27,656 bases of DNA from a virus, in the IMG/VR virus record IMGVR_UViG_3300047319_002374, positions 1 to 27,656 of that record; one strand, written 5' to 3'. Position 1 is the stretch's first letter; each line of letters opens with the position of its first letter. Shown here one piece after another: positions 1 to 8,618 of the stretch. The notes under the pieces are model-generated. The model saw only the letters and a program-made list of their open reading frames with translations. It did not search any database and had not been told where the DNA came from. Made by a program: the position numbers and the translations under genes.

Positions 1-711
1 CTACGCTGCGGCGGATTGCGTCTTCCATCGGATCGCCATTTGGTTGCCGGTGAGCGTGACATTCGTGATTCGCTCGCCTTGGTTGATGGATGCACCTGGT
101 CGCAACCCGGGAAGGGCCGCGATCATCGCGCTCTGATTGTTTTGGTAGCCGTTGAACAGCTCGACGGGCAGCTGCAGCGGCGATCGGGAACCGAAAAAGC
201 CGTCAGCCCAACTGCCCACAAACACTTCGCCGTCGCCTTGCTGCTGCCAGATAAAGTCGGGAATCCCGAACACCCGGGACAGGCTGTCCATGGCCTGGTA
301 GCCGGCGGCCAGGTTGTAGAAGAATGGGGCTTTGACTTTGGCGTATGCCTTGTCCGGCACTCGAAAGCTCAGCCCGGTTTTCTGGTTGATTTCCCCCAGC
401 ACCGTCGTCAGATCCGCATGGCGCAGGTTGAGCGGCAAAGGGTTGGCCAGGATCGCCGCCAGTTCACGACAGAACAGCACTTGCTCGATCGCATTGGACG
501 ACGTGCAACGCTCAACATACCCAATGAAGTGGCGCTGCAGCAGGCTGTCGTTGTAGCCGATATCGAGCGTCACCAGTCCCTTCACCGGCGCTACGGCTTG
601 AATGGTCAGCGTGGCGCGACCGGGTGTGCGCAGTTCAAGGCGAACGTCATCGGCGATCAGGGGATAGACCACGCCACCGACGGTCAGCACCTTGTGCAGC
701 TTCATGCTCAT
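1..711 (-). CDS. Phage baseplate hub-like tail protein (gpD-region)
   Basis: A complete 236-residue protein; its stop codon occupies the first three bases of the window. It is the last visible gene of the late operon and its ATG overlaps the stop of the upstream gene (ATGA). The position matches the end of the P2 tail operon where hub protein D lies. The pattern supports a hub-type protein: a beta-rich N-terminus, then an RELAAILANPLPLNL segment and a long region with QKTGLSFRVPD. At 236 residues it is clearly shorter than P2 gpD (almost 400), so it may be only one part of a hub split over several genes, together with the two genes upstream. The role in the baseplate is inferred from position; a specific family is not certain. 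Confidence 0.6.
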   Translation of the reverse strand: MSMKLHKVLTVGGVVYPLIADDVRLELRTPGRATLTIQAVAPVKGLVTLDIGYNDSLLQRHFIGYVERCTSSNAIEQVLFCRELAAILANPLPLNLRHADLTTVLGEINQKTGLSFRVPDKAYAKVKAPFFYNLAAGYQAMDSLSRVFGIPDFIWQQQGDGEVFVGSWADGFFGSRSPLQLPVELFNGYQNNQSAMIAALPGLRPGASINQGERITNVTLTGNQMAIRWKTQSAAA

Positions 712-1250
712 GCTCCACCGCCCAGGTAGTTATCCAACTTTTTCAGGGTGGCTTCGAAGCCGCTCAGTTCCTGTCCTGGTGCGCCAGGTTCACCTGCACC
801 TGGTGCCGTGACTGACTGCCCCGGGGCGCCTTGTTGCGCGACATCCTTGGATGCTCGACGCGTCTCGACCCGCTCGGGGTTGGAGAGCTTTTCAGACAGC
901 GTGAATTGAACGAGCCAGGCGCGAAGCGAGTCGTCCTCCCGGGCGCTGACACCCTCAGAGAACTGCACCTGGCGCACGCCGAACGCGGACGCGGTGTCGT
1001 TGACCAGCCGGTAGGTTTTGAGCTGACCACCGGTGTCGGTCGCCTCGGCCAGGCGCATCAGGTTGCGCAACTGCGACTCATCGACAAACGGGATCAGCAA
1101 TGTGACCGCCAGTGTCTTGGGTTTGAAGCCTTTGTGGGCCGAGTCGGTGTTGCTGGTTTGGCCGGACAGGTCGTCGCTTTCGATCCGCAGGTTGGCGGTG
1201 ACCTTGAGGTTCTTGCCGCGTACCTGTTCGCCATCGAGCAATAAAGTCAT
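708..1250 (-). CDS. Phage tail/baseplate protein, 180 aa, unassigned
   Basis: The 180-residue protein begins at the ATG that overlaps the upstream stop codon (ATGA at 1247-1250); the frame stays open further upstream but that part is the shadow of the preceding gene. The first 120 residues look like a compact beta/alpha domain (starting MTLLLDGEQVRGKNLKV). The last 50 are an Ala-Pro-Gly-Gln linker followed by a short amphipathic end, LKKLDNYLGG. It sits between two other tail genes with 4-base overlaps, so it is translationally coupled. A plausible job is a small adaptor between tail tube and hub, but I do not recognise the family with certainty. Confidence 0.6.
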   Translation of the reverse strand: MTLLLDGEQVRGKNLKVTANLRIESDDLSGQTSNTDSAHKGFKPKTLAVTLLIPFVDESQLRNLMRLAEATDTGGQLKTYRLVNDTASAFGVRQVQFSEGVSAREDDSLRAWLVQFTLSEKLSNPERVETRRASKDVAQQGAPGQSVTAPGAGEPGAPGQELSGFEATLKKLDNYLGGGA

Positions 1251-2167
1251 AGGCCCACCAGTTCCCGAACAAAGCCCAACCCTTTCAGGGAGCCGACCAG
1301 GAGCAAGCCGGCCGACAGTCCCCACTCGTGACCTGGTGCGTCGCCCTGCAGCAGCTGGTGCCGCAACTCGGCTGCATTCCCCGGACCGATCAGGCGGGCG
1401 CGCATGGTGTCGTCGGCCGTGCCGCCGGCGAACTGTGATTGGAGGTCGGCCAACTGTTGGGCCTGCGCCTGGGCCTGGCTGGCTTTGCGGGCGGCCAGCC
1501 GCGCCAGATCCGCCATCGGCGAACTGTCCGCGTAGCTTTCCAGTGCTGACAGCTGACTGTTCAAGGTTTGCGTGGCGGCCTTGGTCACGGTGCAACGCTC
1601 CAGGGGCAGCGCCCCCCAACGTGGGAGCGTGCCGGCGGTGGGCAGTTCCCACTTTTCAGCGTCCAGCGCGAACAGGTTTTTCGCCCGACGCTCGGCGCGC
1701 TGCAGGTCCGGCATGGGCAGGACGGCGTTGAATCGGGACAAGGTTGCCGCGAATTTGTCGTAGCGCGTACCCAGGAACATCACCGCCAGTGCGTATTGCG
1801 CCCCGGCCGGACGCCCGTCGTCACCGGTGTCTTCCAGCTTCTCGCCCAGCTGCTGCAGCAAGTTCGGCGCGGACAGGTAACGTTGGTTACCTCGGCCCTG
1901 CCCTACCCCACTTTGGAATGGCGTCACCACCAGGCAGGCCGGTACTTCGCCCAAGGCATCACTGAGCCCGGCGCGGCCAGCGGCCACGGCCGCTGCTGCA
2001 GCGGCGCCGACCGGTCCCGGTGAAGTGGTGGCCAAGTCGGCCAGATCTGCCAGGCGTTGCCCGGTGCTGGTCAGTTCGAGACTCGCCAGATTTTTGGCCT
2101 CCTCGAGGTCGGCGAGCCACTGGGTGGACTGCTCCGGCCAGCGCATGGTGATAGGCGCCCAATTCAT
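1247..2167 (-). CDS. Phage tail/baseplate protein, 306 aa, unassigned
   Basis: A 306-residue protein starting at the ATG at 2165-2167, which overlaps the stop of the DUF4376-like gene. Its N-terminal third is helical and ends in an Ala-rich stretch near residues 55-70 (AAAAAAVAAGRAG) that could be a flexible or membrane-active segment. The middle has a conserved-looking LPRWGALPLERC segment. The C-terminal third carries a Gln/Ala-rich coiled-coil-like stretch (QAQAQAQQLADLQSQ). Codon use and overlaps match the tail operon. In related P2/kappa-type prophages unnamed genes occur here between fibre and hub genes; a baseplate or DNA-circularisation-like role is possible but unproven. Confidence 0.6.
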   Translation of the reverse strand: MNWAPITMRWPEQSTQWLADLEEAKNLASLELTSTGQRLADLADLATTSPGPVGAAAAAAVAAGRAGLSDALGEVPACLVVTPFQSGVGQGRGNQRYLSAPNLLQQLGEKLEDTGDDGRPAGAQYALAVMFLGTRYDKFAATLSRFNAVLPMPDLQRAERRAKNLFALDAEKWELPTAGTLPRWGALPLERCTVTKAATQTLNSQLSALESYADSSPMADLARLAARKASQAQAQAQQLADLQSQFAGGTADDTMRARLIGPGNAAELRHQLLQGDAPGHEWGLSAGLLLVGSLKGLGFVRELVGL

Positions 2168-2874
2168 ACTAGGGCGGACTCCCACACCACGGCGTTGAGC
2201 GCGTCCAGGTCCGACGTCGCTCGCGCCGCTGCCAAGGCTTGCTTGAGGTCGTTGGCTTTGAGCAGACGCTGCAGCTTGAAGTCGGTGAACTCGTCGCCGA
2301 TCTGGCGCAGCTGATCGCTGGTGTGTTCCAGGAAGGCTTTCACCCCGGCTTGATCCTGGCAGGGGTACACGCCACCCAACCCGCGCAAAATCATGCTGGT
2401 CAGGTTTAACTGGTCCTGCAGCTGGGTTTCGTAGAAATAGCGATTGCCCAACACCATCGACCAGAACCCGCCGGTGATCTCCTGCAGACACGCCGTGTTG
2501 ACCGCCGACAGTTGGGCGACGTAGCGCAACTCGATCACCGCAGGGATATCGTCAACCCAGTGGCCATTGCCCCAGATCTGCCCCGGGCCTGGCACTTCCA
2601 GCGTGTAACCGGTCGGCAGAGAACCCGCCCGCTCGATAACCAGGGGCTCACGGGTTTGGATGTTGTAGGCCGTCAGCCCCTGGTAAGAGTCAACCAACTG
2701 CCAGCGTCGACCATCCCAAAACGCCGCCTTTCTTTCCGGTACCGCTGGCGGCGCCACTTCGACACACCCGCCGGGAATCAACCAAACATCCGGTTCCAGC
2801 GGCGAGCGATCGGCCACGGTCTTGCCGGTGAAGATGCCCAGGTGATCGGTTTGATAGACGGTTTTGGTATCCAT
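2164..2874 (-). CDS. Tail fibre assembly-like protein (DUF4376-type C-terminus)
   Basis: Follows the tail fibre directly, the usual place for the fibre chaperone. I start it at the ATG at 2872-2874 (MDTKTVYQTDHLGIF); a TTG at 2886 is in frame but would overlap the fibre stop. The first 110 residues match the N-terminal pattern of tail-fibre-assembly proteins (YQTD.LGIFTG, WLIPGGCVEVAPP, KAAFWDGRRWQLVDSY). The C-terminal 110 residues (from about LRYVAQLSAVNTACLQEITGG onwards) are helical and resemble DUF4376. Such proteins help fold and trimerise the fibre tip or attach to it. Family placement is by pattern recognition, not search. Confidence 0.7.
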   Translation of the reverse strand: MDTKTVYQTDHLGIFTGKTVADRSPLEPDVWLIPGGCVEVAPPAVPERKAAFWDGRRWQLVDSYQGLTAYNIQTREPLVIERAGSLPTGYTLEVPGPGQIWGNGHWVDDIPAVIELRYVAQLSAVNTACLQEITGGFWSMVLGNRYFYETQLQDQLNLTSMILRGLGGVYPCQDQAGVKAFLEHTSDQLRQIGDEFTDFKLQRLLKANDLKQALAAARATSDLDALNAVVWESALV

Positions 2875-2882
2875 GGCGGGTC

Positions 2883-4550
2883 TCAATACTTAATGCAGGC
2901 AAGGAAAGCGATGTTTTGAGGGCGCGTTTCCGCGCCTCCCGAATAGCCCACGGTGATGGTGTGAGCATGATCGCCAACAGCGCCGACGGTGATGACGTGC
3001 GCGTGGTCGCCGACGGCGCCCACGCTGATGTTGTGGGAGTGGTTACCGGCTTCGTTGGTGATGTTGGCCGGTTGATCGACGCCGCCGCCGAAATCCGCGA
3101 AGGTCCAACTGCCGGGAAAGACGCCCGCCGCACTGGAGTTGTTGACGGTGTGGGCATGGTTGCCTTGCGCATCCGCCGATGCCGAGTGGTTGTGGCTACC
3201 GGCGGCGCCTGAACTGCCTGAGTGGCTGTGGCCACCCGCAGCCGCCGAACTGCCGGCGTGATTGTGAGCGCGCGTTTCATCCGCTTGCGAGCTGCCCAAT
3301 ACCCGGCCGGCATCGATGCCGCGACCGTCATCCAGCACGCGGATGAACTTGCCGCGTGGGTCCGGCAGGTTGAACGTGTTGACGCCGTCACCGGCGCCGT
3401 AAAGGGTGCCGATCTTGGCGAACAACGCGGCGTACACCGTGCGCGACACCGCCGCGCCATTGGCCCGAAACCATCCCGGCGGCGGGGTGGCCATCGCAAA
3501 GGTGCCGATGCGCCCGACTTCGGAGTCAGCGATAACCTTGCGCAGGGCGTTGAGCGCCTTGGTGGTCGCCAGAATCTCGCTGCTGTCCGTGCCTGGGTCG
3601 TCGCTTTTCGCGTTGGGCAGCTCGCCCAGGTCGACATCATCTTTGGTCGTGGCCCGGGCGCGCAGGTTTTCGTAGTCGCCGTTGCGCAGCGCGAATTGCT
3701 TGACCAGGGCGCCGGTGATCGGCTCGCTTTGGCGCAGATCCGTGATGTCCTCGGACACCGACACCTGGGCGAGCTCCACCAGGTAATGGGCGGTACCGTT
3801 GCTGTCGACGTAGTCCGTCTTCGCGGCGCCGAATACCACCTTCCAGGCAGCGACCGCATCGCTCCCCTCTCGGGCCAGCGCCACGTCGAGCCAGGCTTTG
3901 ACGGGCAGCGCCGGCAGTTGCACCTGAACCGGCTCGGCCAGCTCGACGCGAATCCCTTCCACGTAGGCAATGCCCGCTTTCACCTGGTACAGGTCAAAAC
4001 TGCGTTCCATCTGCAGGCTGTCGGCCAGATAGCAGACACGACCAAAAACGTCGCGGTTGCTCATGCGCTCGCGCAGATCGATGCCGTTCAGGCGAATCGT
4101 GAAGTCGTGCTGCCAGGTGCTGGCGTCGACAGTGATGCCCGTCAGTGCCTGGGCCCCGTTGAACTCCACCAGGAAGTTGCGGGTGACGTTGTTGCCAATC
4201 TGCAGCGGCGGAATGTTCTTGCGCTTCTGCTGCACCGGCACCGTCGCGACCGCAAGCAACACGCCCTCCGATGCTTCCAGGCCGATCCAGTTAAAGTCCC
4301 AGTCACCCACGTCTGAGCCCACCATCAGGCTGTAGATCACCTGATTGGGGCTGACGTAGCCTTTGCGGTCGTAGGCCTTGGTGAAGACAATCTGAGACGC
4401 TGGCGGCTTGCCGGCGGCGCGATCAACCGGGGCGTTCGGATCAAGGCCTGGCACAAGTGCCAGGACGAAGCGAGCAACCTCGAGCTTCTCCCCGGCGCCT
4501 TGCTTCTGGGCAATAAGACTCTCGCCGGCAAGCGTGATGCTAGCTCCCAT
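2883..4550 (-). CDS. Tail fibre protein (collar-domain, HxH-repeat tip)
   Basis: A 555-residue receptor-binding fibre equivalent to P2 gpH. The N-terminal about 150 residues (MGASITLAGESLIAQKQGAG... then a WDFNWIGLEASEGVLLAV segment) match the phage tail-collar fibre domain (DUF3751) that anchors the fibre to gpI. Residues about 370-425 form a tail-collar domain (PPPGWFRANG, then TFNLPDPRGKFIRV). The C-terminal 127 residues carry seven HxH motifs and end in ETRPQNIAFLACIKY, the usual conserved end of this fibre class. HxH motifs coordinate iron in the T4 gp37 needle. The ATG lies inside the last codons of gpI, so the two are coupled. The fibre decides host range. Confidence 0.88.
   Translation of the reverse strand: MGASITLAGESLIAQKQGAGEKLEVARFVLALVPGLDPNAPVDRAAGKPPASQIVFTKAYDRKGYVSPNQVIYSLMVGSDVGDWDFNWIGLEASEGVLLAVATVPVQQKRKNIPPLQIGNNVTRNFLVEFNGAQALTGITVDASTWQHDFTIRLNGIDLRERMSNRDVFGRVCYLADSLQMERSFDLYQVKAGIAYVEGIRVELAEPVQVQLPALPVKAWLDVALAREGSDAVAAWKVVFGAAKTDYVDSNGTAHYLVELAQVSVSEDITDLRQSEPITGALVKQFALRNGDYENLRARATTKDDVDLGELPNAKSDDPGTDSSEILATTKALNALRKVIADSEVGRIGTFAMATPPPGWFRANGAAVSRTVYAALFAKIGTLYGAGDGVNTFNLPDPRGKFIRVLDDGRGIDAGRVLGSSQADETRAHNHAGSSAAAGGHSHSGSSGAAGSHNHSASADAQGNHAHTVNNSSAAGVFPGSWTFADFGGGVDQPANITNEAGNHSHNISVGAVGDHAHVITVGAVGDHAHTITVGYSGGAETRPQNIAFLACIKY
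2961..3266 (-). repeat. Seven HxH motifs at a 12-residue period in the fibre tip
   Basis: Within the fibre C-terminus, HxH motifs start at residues 429, 441, 453 and 465, then 504, 516 and 528. The spacing is exactly 12 within each block, with 39 residues between the blocks. The two last units repeat VGAVGDHAH almost identically. In needle-like fibre tips such as T4 gp37 these triplets bind metal along the trimer axis; metal binding here is inferred. Confidence 0.85.
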
Positions 4551-5151
4551 GGGTGCTCCTAAACGGGTTGTTCAAAAAGGTGAGCAGTGCGAGCTCGTTG
4601 ATCACGACCAGGCGACTGGCGCTGTCGTCCAGAGTGGCAATTAGGGTTTGTTGGTCGTCGTTAAGATCGGCCACGCCGATGTTCAGCTTCACGGGGGTGA
4701 TCGTGACGAAGTCGTAGCGCCGGCACGTGCGGCCGTATTGCTGCATCAGGACGCGCAGCAACACCGGGTTTTCGCTCAGCTGCGTGTCGGACAGGTGCAA
4801 CAGGACCACGTCCCAATCGAGGTCCGGCAGGCGCTCCTGGATCTCCACATAACCGACGCCCAGGCGTTCGAAAATGCGGACCATGCCGGCGGTGCTGCCC
4901 GCGTCCACAGCATTGATGAAGGCGTACTTCACCCGCCGGCGGTAGAGCTTTTCGGGTTCGCCGTGAAAGCGTTGGATGTCGCGCTGCCAGGCCAGCAGAT
5001 CGAGCACGCTCAGGTGGCAGGTCTCGGCGTCCATTTGCAGCAACGGCCAGTGCAGCCAGCCTTCGACCTTGATCCACCAGGCTTGCGCGGCCGCTTTCAG
5101 CTTGGCCAGCTCCGGCCCATCCAGCCAAAACGGGAGACTCAACTTAAGCAT
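4540..5151 (-). CDS. Phage tail protein I (baseplate, gpI family)
   Basis: A 203-residue protein between baseplate J and the fibre, the conserved J-I-H order of P2. The N-terminus (MLKLSLPFWLDGPELAKLKAAA) with the QMDAETCHLSVLDLLAWQRDIQRF and YRRRVKYAFINAVDAGS segments matches the P2 gpI family, which forms the baseplate wedge point to which the fibre attaches. Start is the ATG at 5149-5151, overlapping the J stop; its own end overlaps the fibre start by 11 bases. Family length is about 175-205 residues, so it is full length. Confidence 0.85.
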   Translation of the reverse strand: MLKLSLPFWLDGPELAKLKAAAQAWWIKVEGWLHWPLLQMDAETCHLSVLDLLAWQRDIQRFHGEPEKLYRRRVKYAFINAVDAGSTAGMVRIFERLGVGYVEIQERLPDLDWDVVLLHLSDTQLSENPVLLRVLMQQYGRTCRRYDFVTITPVKLNIGVADLNDDQQTLIATLDDSASRLVVINELALLTFLNNPFRSTHGS

Positions 5152-6319
5152 TCAACATCACCTCAACCCCGGACAGGCGCGGGATGGTCAGCTTGGAAAT
5201 GATGTCGGCGTTGTCAAAGTCGAGCGAGTCGATGCCCGGGAATTGCTGGTGCAGCTCCTCGCCCAAACGGCTGAAGGAGAACCGCGACTGGGGGTGAGTC
5301 AGCGTCGGTTGGTAATCACTGGCCGTGCTCTCACGAAATGCGGCGCGGATGAACAACTCGATGTCAGATTTCAGCGCAGGCCAGCGCTCGGCACCCACTT
5401 CGGCCTTAGGCCAGACCGCCAACCTCACGGTGTGCAGCGTGGCGGGCATCTCCAACACCAGCAGGTCGTCACCGTGGCCATGGTTGCCCTGGTCGCGGAT
5501 GTAGTGGTTGATTTCAGCCAGGAAGGTATCCGCCGGCGAGTCGGCTTCGAACAGCACAAAGGCATTGGCACTGCCGGGGCCCCGGGGCGCGTTGTGTTCA
5601 AAGTAAACGCCGTCGGGCTGCACACCGGGGAACACGGCAATCATGGCGCGATACACGGCGTCGGTGTGCCACTGGTTGACCGCTGAGAATTGGTTGCGCA
5701 CGCGCAAACGCAGCTCGTCGTCAGGCTCAGTGTCGGCGCCGGGTTGGCTCAGCCAACCGTCAGCGTTCACCACCTGGACCACCCCCGGCACCGGCTCCGG
5801 CAGAATGGAAAAGTAACCTGGTGCGAGATTGAATCCGCTACCGGCCTGCTTGGCCCGGGCCAACACCCGGATCTGGGATTCGCCGTCGGCAAAGCTGGCC
5901 GCTGCCACCGTCACCAACTCGTAGACGTTGCCGTTGATTGCGATCGACTGCACTCGAGTACCGACCGGGACTTCCAGCAGCCCCGCCAGCGCGCTACGGG
6001 TGAACAGCAGCAACCCCTCGGCCTTGGTCGCCGGCTTGCGGGTAACGTTTACTGCCCAGGCCAACATGTCCAGCCAGGCACCGGCGGCGGTCTTCACGAA
6101 GAAGTTCGGCAACACGGTGCCGGCAATAAAATCGATCAGCCACATCACCGGCTTGGTCACCAGCGCGGTGATCACCCGCCAGAACGGCGACCAGGCGCTG
6201 GTGTTGCTCAACTTACTGCCCTGGGCGACGACTTCCAGTTCCCAGGCAGCGCGCAGCTTGGCCTCTGTGGTCGGAATACCGGCGTCACTCAACGCCTGTT
6301 TGAAATCTACGTCACTCAC
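5144..6319 (-). CDS. Baseplate wedge protein J (gpJ-like)
   Basis: A 391-residue baseplate J-like protein. Typical features are the N-terminal MSDVDFKQALSDAGIPTTEA region, the segment LLLFTRSALAGLLEVPVGTRVQS followed by ASFADGESQIRVLARAKQAGSGFNLAPG (the VPAGT.V / A...G...N...G pattern of the family), and the PGADTEPDDELRLRVRNQF motif. The J protein builds the outer baseplate wedge together with W and I. The start is GTG at 6319, coupled to the preceding gene by a GTGA overlap. Longer than P2 gpJ (about 300), as in kappa-type relatives. Confidence 0.9.
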   Translation of the reverse strand: MSDVDFKQALSDAGIPTTEAKLRAAWELEVVAQGSKLSNTSAWSPFWRVITALVTKPVMWLIDFIAGTVLPNFFVKTAAGAWLDMLAWAVNVTRKPATKAEGLLLFTRSALAGLLEVPVGTRVQSIAINGNVYELVTVAAASFADGESQIRVLARAKQAGSGFNLAPGYFSILPEPVPGVVQVVNADGWLSQPGADTEPDDELRLRVRNQFSAVNQWHTDAVYRAMIAVFPGVQPDGVYFEHNAPRGPGSANAFVLFEADSPADTFLAEINHYIRDQGNHGHGDDLLVLEMPATLHTVRLAVWPKAEVGAERWPALKSDIELFIRAAFRESTASDYQPTLTHPQSRFSFSRLGEELHQQFPGIDSLDFDNADIISKLTIPRLSGVEVMLNA

Positions 6320-6633
6320 AGCACTACCTCGACAGATCCGAATTCAACGGTTTTGGCGGTGACCAGGTACTTTCCTTTTCCCTCTTCCAGGATGCGGACG
6401 GTGCCTGGTACCAGGCGCACGTCCGCCTCAACCAGCAGTTCCAATTGCTGGATGCAGTCGGCTTGACGGAAGCGATCGCGCTCGGCGACCTGCGTCACCA
6501 ACAACCCGCTTTCGCGGATCATGTGACCGATGTCCTGGGCGATGCTGGCCCGATCGTCCACCAGCAACGGCTGATTCGAAGGGTCCAGGGTCAGGTCGTT
6601 ATCGGTGATCAGCAGATCGATATAGAGACTCAT
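6316..6633 (-). CDS. DUF2590-type tail protein (W-like position)
   Basis: A 105-residue protein (MSLYIDLLITDNDLTLDPSNQPLLVDD) matching DUF2590, a family known from Vibrio phage kappa-type P2 relatives. It lies directly upstream of baseplate J, where P2 has the gp25-like protein W. It also has the general gp25 pattern: a D...D.. N-terminus, then an ASIAQDIGHMIRESGLL helix and a terminal beta-rich half. I infer a role in initiating sheath attachment or the wedge; that is not shown by the sequence. It overlaps both neighbours by 4 bases. Confidence 0.75.
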   Translation of the reverse strand: MSLYIDLLITDNDLTLDPSNQPLLVDDRASIAQDIGHMIRESGLLVTQVAERDRFRQADCIQQLELLVEADVRLVPGTVRILEEGKGKYLVTAKTVEFGSVEVVL

Positions 6634-8612
6634 CCGCCTACCCCCATCGCGACCATGTTTTCCAGCTCCAGCGGGGTCAGTGGTTTGGCGGTGTGAATGT
6701 TCACGTTTTCAACGTGGGTGCCCTTGTTCTGGCTGTTGGTGTTCTGAATGCTGGTCAGCAACCCGCCCGGGGGCACAGCAGACGCCCGCGACGGTGAAAG
6801 GCTGGGGATTGCCGCATTGATGCTCTGCTGGGTTTTCTGCGCGGTGCTGGCGGCGTTGGCCGCGCTAATTGCCGCGTCGACACCGGGCACTTCCGGCATG
6901 CCACCAAAACGCGCCTCGATGTTCACGCCGGGGATACTGTTGATCATCTCGATCAGGCTGTTGATGGCCTTGTAAAAGACACCGACGATGCTGTCCCAGG
7001 CGCCCTTGGCCATGCTCGACCAGCCGCCCATGGAGCCGAACCAGTCAGACAGCGCCTTGAACTGGTCGCTGACCCACTTGAAGGCCTCGCTGTTGAGCAG
7101 CGCGGCGGTCCATTCGTCCCAGTAGTAGACGGCGGCAATGACCAGCGCGACCAGGGCGGCAATCCCCATCACCACGACGCCGATCGGGTTAGCGGTCAGG
7201 GCAAAGTTGACCAGCCAGATCGCGCCCTGCCACAGCATCATGGCGCCCCGAATGACAGCCAGGCCGGCGCTCAGGCCATAGATCACGCCGGTATAGGCCA
7301 GGATGGCCAGCTTTTGTAGGACGAACCCTGCGGCGGTGCGCAGATTGAGGAGCTGCACCACTTTCCACACCGTGACCAACCCAAGCCAAGTGGTCCTGGC
7401 GATTCCGACCACGAGGGTGAGCAACGACATGCTGGCCACGATGCCCAGAACAGTCAGCGTGGTGATGCCGATCACGCGGGTGATGTTCGGAAAAATCTGC
7501 GTCCAGCGCGTAAGGGTTTTCCCGATGCCCACCAGCTTATCCATGAGGGGTGCCAGGATCGGAATCAGCACCTGGCCGAAGGCAATACGCAACGCCTCGA
7601 CGGCAGCGGCGAACTGTTGCCACGGATCGACCATGGCTTTGGCCATGTTCTCGGCGTTCTCCAGGCCTCGGACTTTGCCCAGTTGGTCCATGCCGTTGCG
7701 CAGGCGGTCGGTGTCCTTGGTCAATGCGGTGATGACGCGGGCGCCCTCCCCGCCAAAGGCTTCGATCAGCTTGGCGCCGGTGCTGGCACTGTTCAGGTCG
7801 CCAAACTTACCTTCCAGCTTGTCGAGGATGTCGAGCATCGGCAGCAACTTGCCGTTCTGGTCGACGAACTTCATTCCCAGCTTGTCCGACGCCCCGCCGA
7901 TGTTTTCGAAAAATGATTTGTAGATACCGCCAGCGTCCCCGCCTTCCATGGTGCTGCTGAGTGACCCGATCACTGCGAACTGCTCGGCCAGGTCCACACC
8001 AGCGGTGGTGGCGATCGAGCCGACTTCCTTGAACGCGTCCTTCAACTGCGCGCCGTCGGTGCGAAACAGCTGCACTGCCAGCGCCGTTTGACCGCCGAGT
8101 TTTTCCACCCATTCGCCCTTGCCCATGGCGTCGGCCTGGCCTTTGAACAGGTTGTACATGGTGCCCACGTAGTGCCCCATTGTTTCGGCGTCGGTCCGGG
8201 TCGCCTTGGCCATCACGTCGGAAGCATTGGTGAACACCGCCAACTGGTTGCCGGTCAGTCCCTTGATGGCGCCCTCAACGGTGGTCGCCGAAGCGACAAA
8301 GTCCCGGGCGCTTTCGCCGTAGGTAACCGAGAATTCCAACGCCTTCTGATTGAGCGCGGACAACGCATCCTCGGCCACGCCCAGCGAGCGGACCTCGCCC
8401 AGGGCGCGGTTCACCTCCAGCGCCGGCGCCAAAGACTCGGTAATGGCCACACCGGCACCGACCAGGCCACCCAGTCCCAAGCCCATCGTCTTGATGTTTT
8501 TTTCGCTCTTTTCGGCAAGGTCGGAAAACCCCATTTTCACTTTGCCCAGGGGCGCGGTGACCTTGTCGGTCAGACTCAAGATGAAGGCCAGGCGAGCAGC
8601 GCGGTCAGCCAT
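6630..8612 (-). CDS. Tail tape measure protein
   Basis: A 660-residue protein, longest of the tail operon, directly after the two-frame chaperone gene as in nearly all tailed phages. The first 330 residues match the phage minor tail/TP901 tape-measure domain (SALNQKALEFSVTYGESARDFVASATTVEGAIKGL, LKDAFKEVGSIATTAGVD, AFGGEGARVITALTKD). The middle third holds several strongly hydrophobic segments (for example ITTLTVLGIVASMSLLTLVV and NPIGVVVMGIAALVALVIAA) expected to insert in the host inner membrane during DNA ejection. It sets tail length and is the substrate of the chaperone encoded upstream. It is short compared with P2 gpT (about 815). Confidence 0.92.
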   Translation of the reverse strand: MADRAARLAFILSLTDKVTAPLGKVKMGFSDLAEKSEKNIKTMGLGLGGLVGAGVAITESLAPALEVNRALGEVRSLGVAEDALSALNQKALEFSVTYGESARDFVASATTVEGAIKGLTGNQLAVFTNASDVMAKATRTDAETMGHYVGTMYNLFKGQADAMGKGEWVEKLGGQTALAVQLFRTDGAQLKDAFKEVGSIATTAGVDLAEQFAVIGSLSSTMEGGDAGGIYKSFFENIGGASDKLGMKFVDQNGKLLPMLDILDKLEGKFGDLNSASTGAKLIEAFGGEGARVITALTKDTDRLRNGMDQLGKVRGLENAENMAKAMVDPWQQFAAAVEALRIAFGQVLIPILAPLMDKLVGIGKTLTRWTQIFPNITRVIGITTLTVLGIVASMSLLTLVVGIARTTWLGLVTVWKVVQLLNLRTAAGFVLQKLAILAYTGVIYGLSAGLAVIRGAMMLWQGAIWLVNFALTANPIGVVVMGIAALVALVIAAVYYWDEWTAALLNSEAFKWVSDQFKALSDWFGSMGGWSSMAKGAWDSIVGVFYKAINSLIEMINSIPGVNIEARFGGMPEVPGVDAAISAANAASTAQKTQQSINAAIPSLSPSRASAVPPGGLLTSIQNTNSQNKGTHVENVNIHTAKPLTPLELENMVAMGVGG

Positions 8613-8618
8613 GTGTAT

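Noticed and set aside
16-729. Rightward 237-codon open frame over the hub-like gene
   Set aside because: It is antisense to a well-supported tail gene, has a composition typical of a high-GC shadow frame (many Arg, Gln and His), no ribosome site and no domain.
3222-4316. Rightward 364-codon open frame
   Set aside because: Antisense to the tail fibre; the fibre frame contains recognisable domains, this one none.
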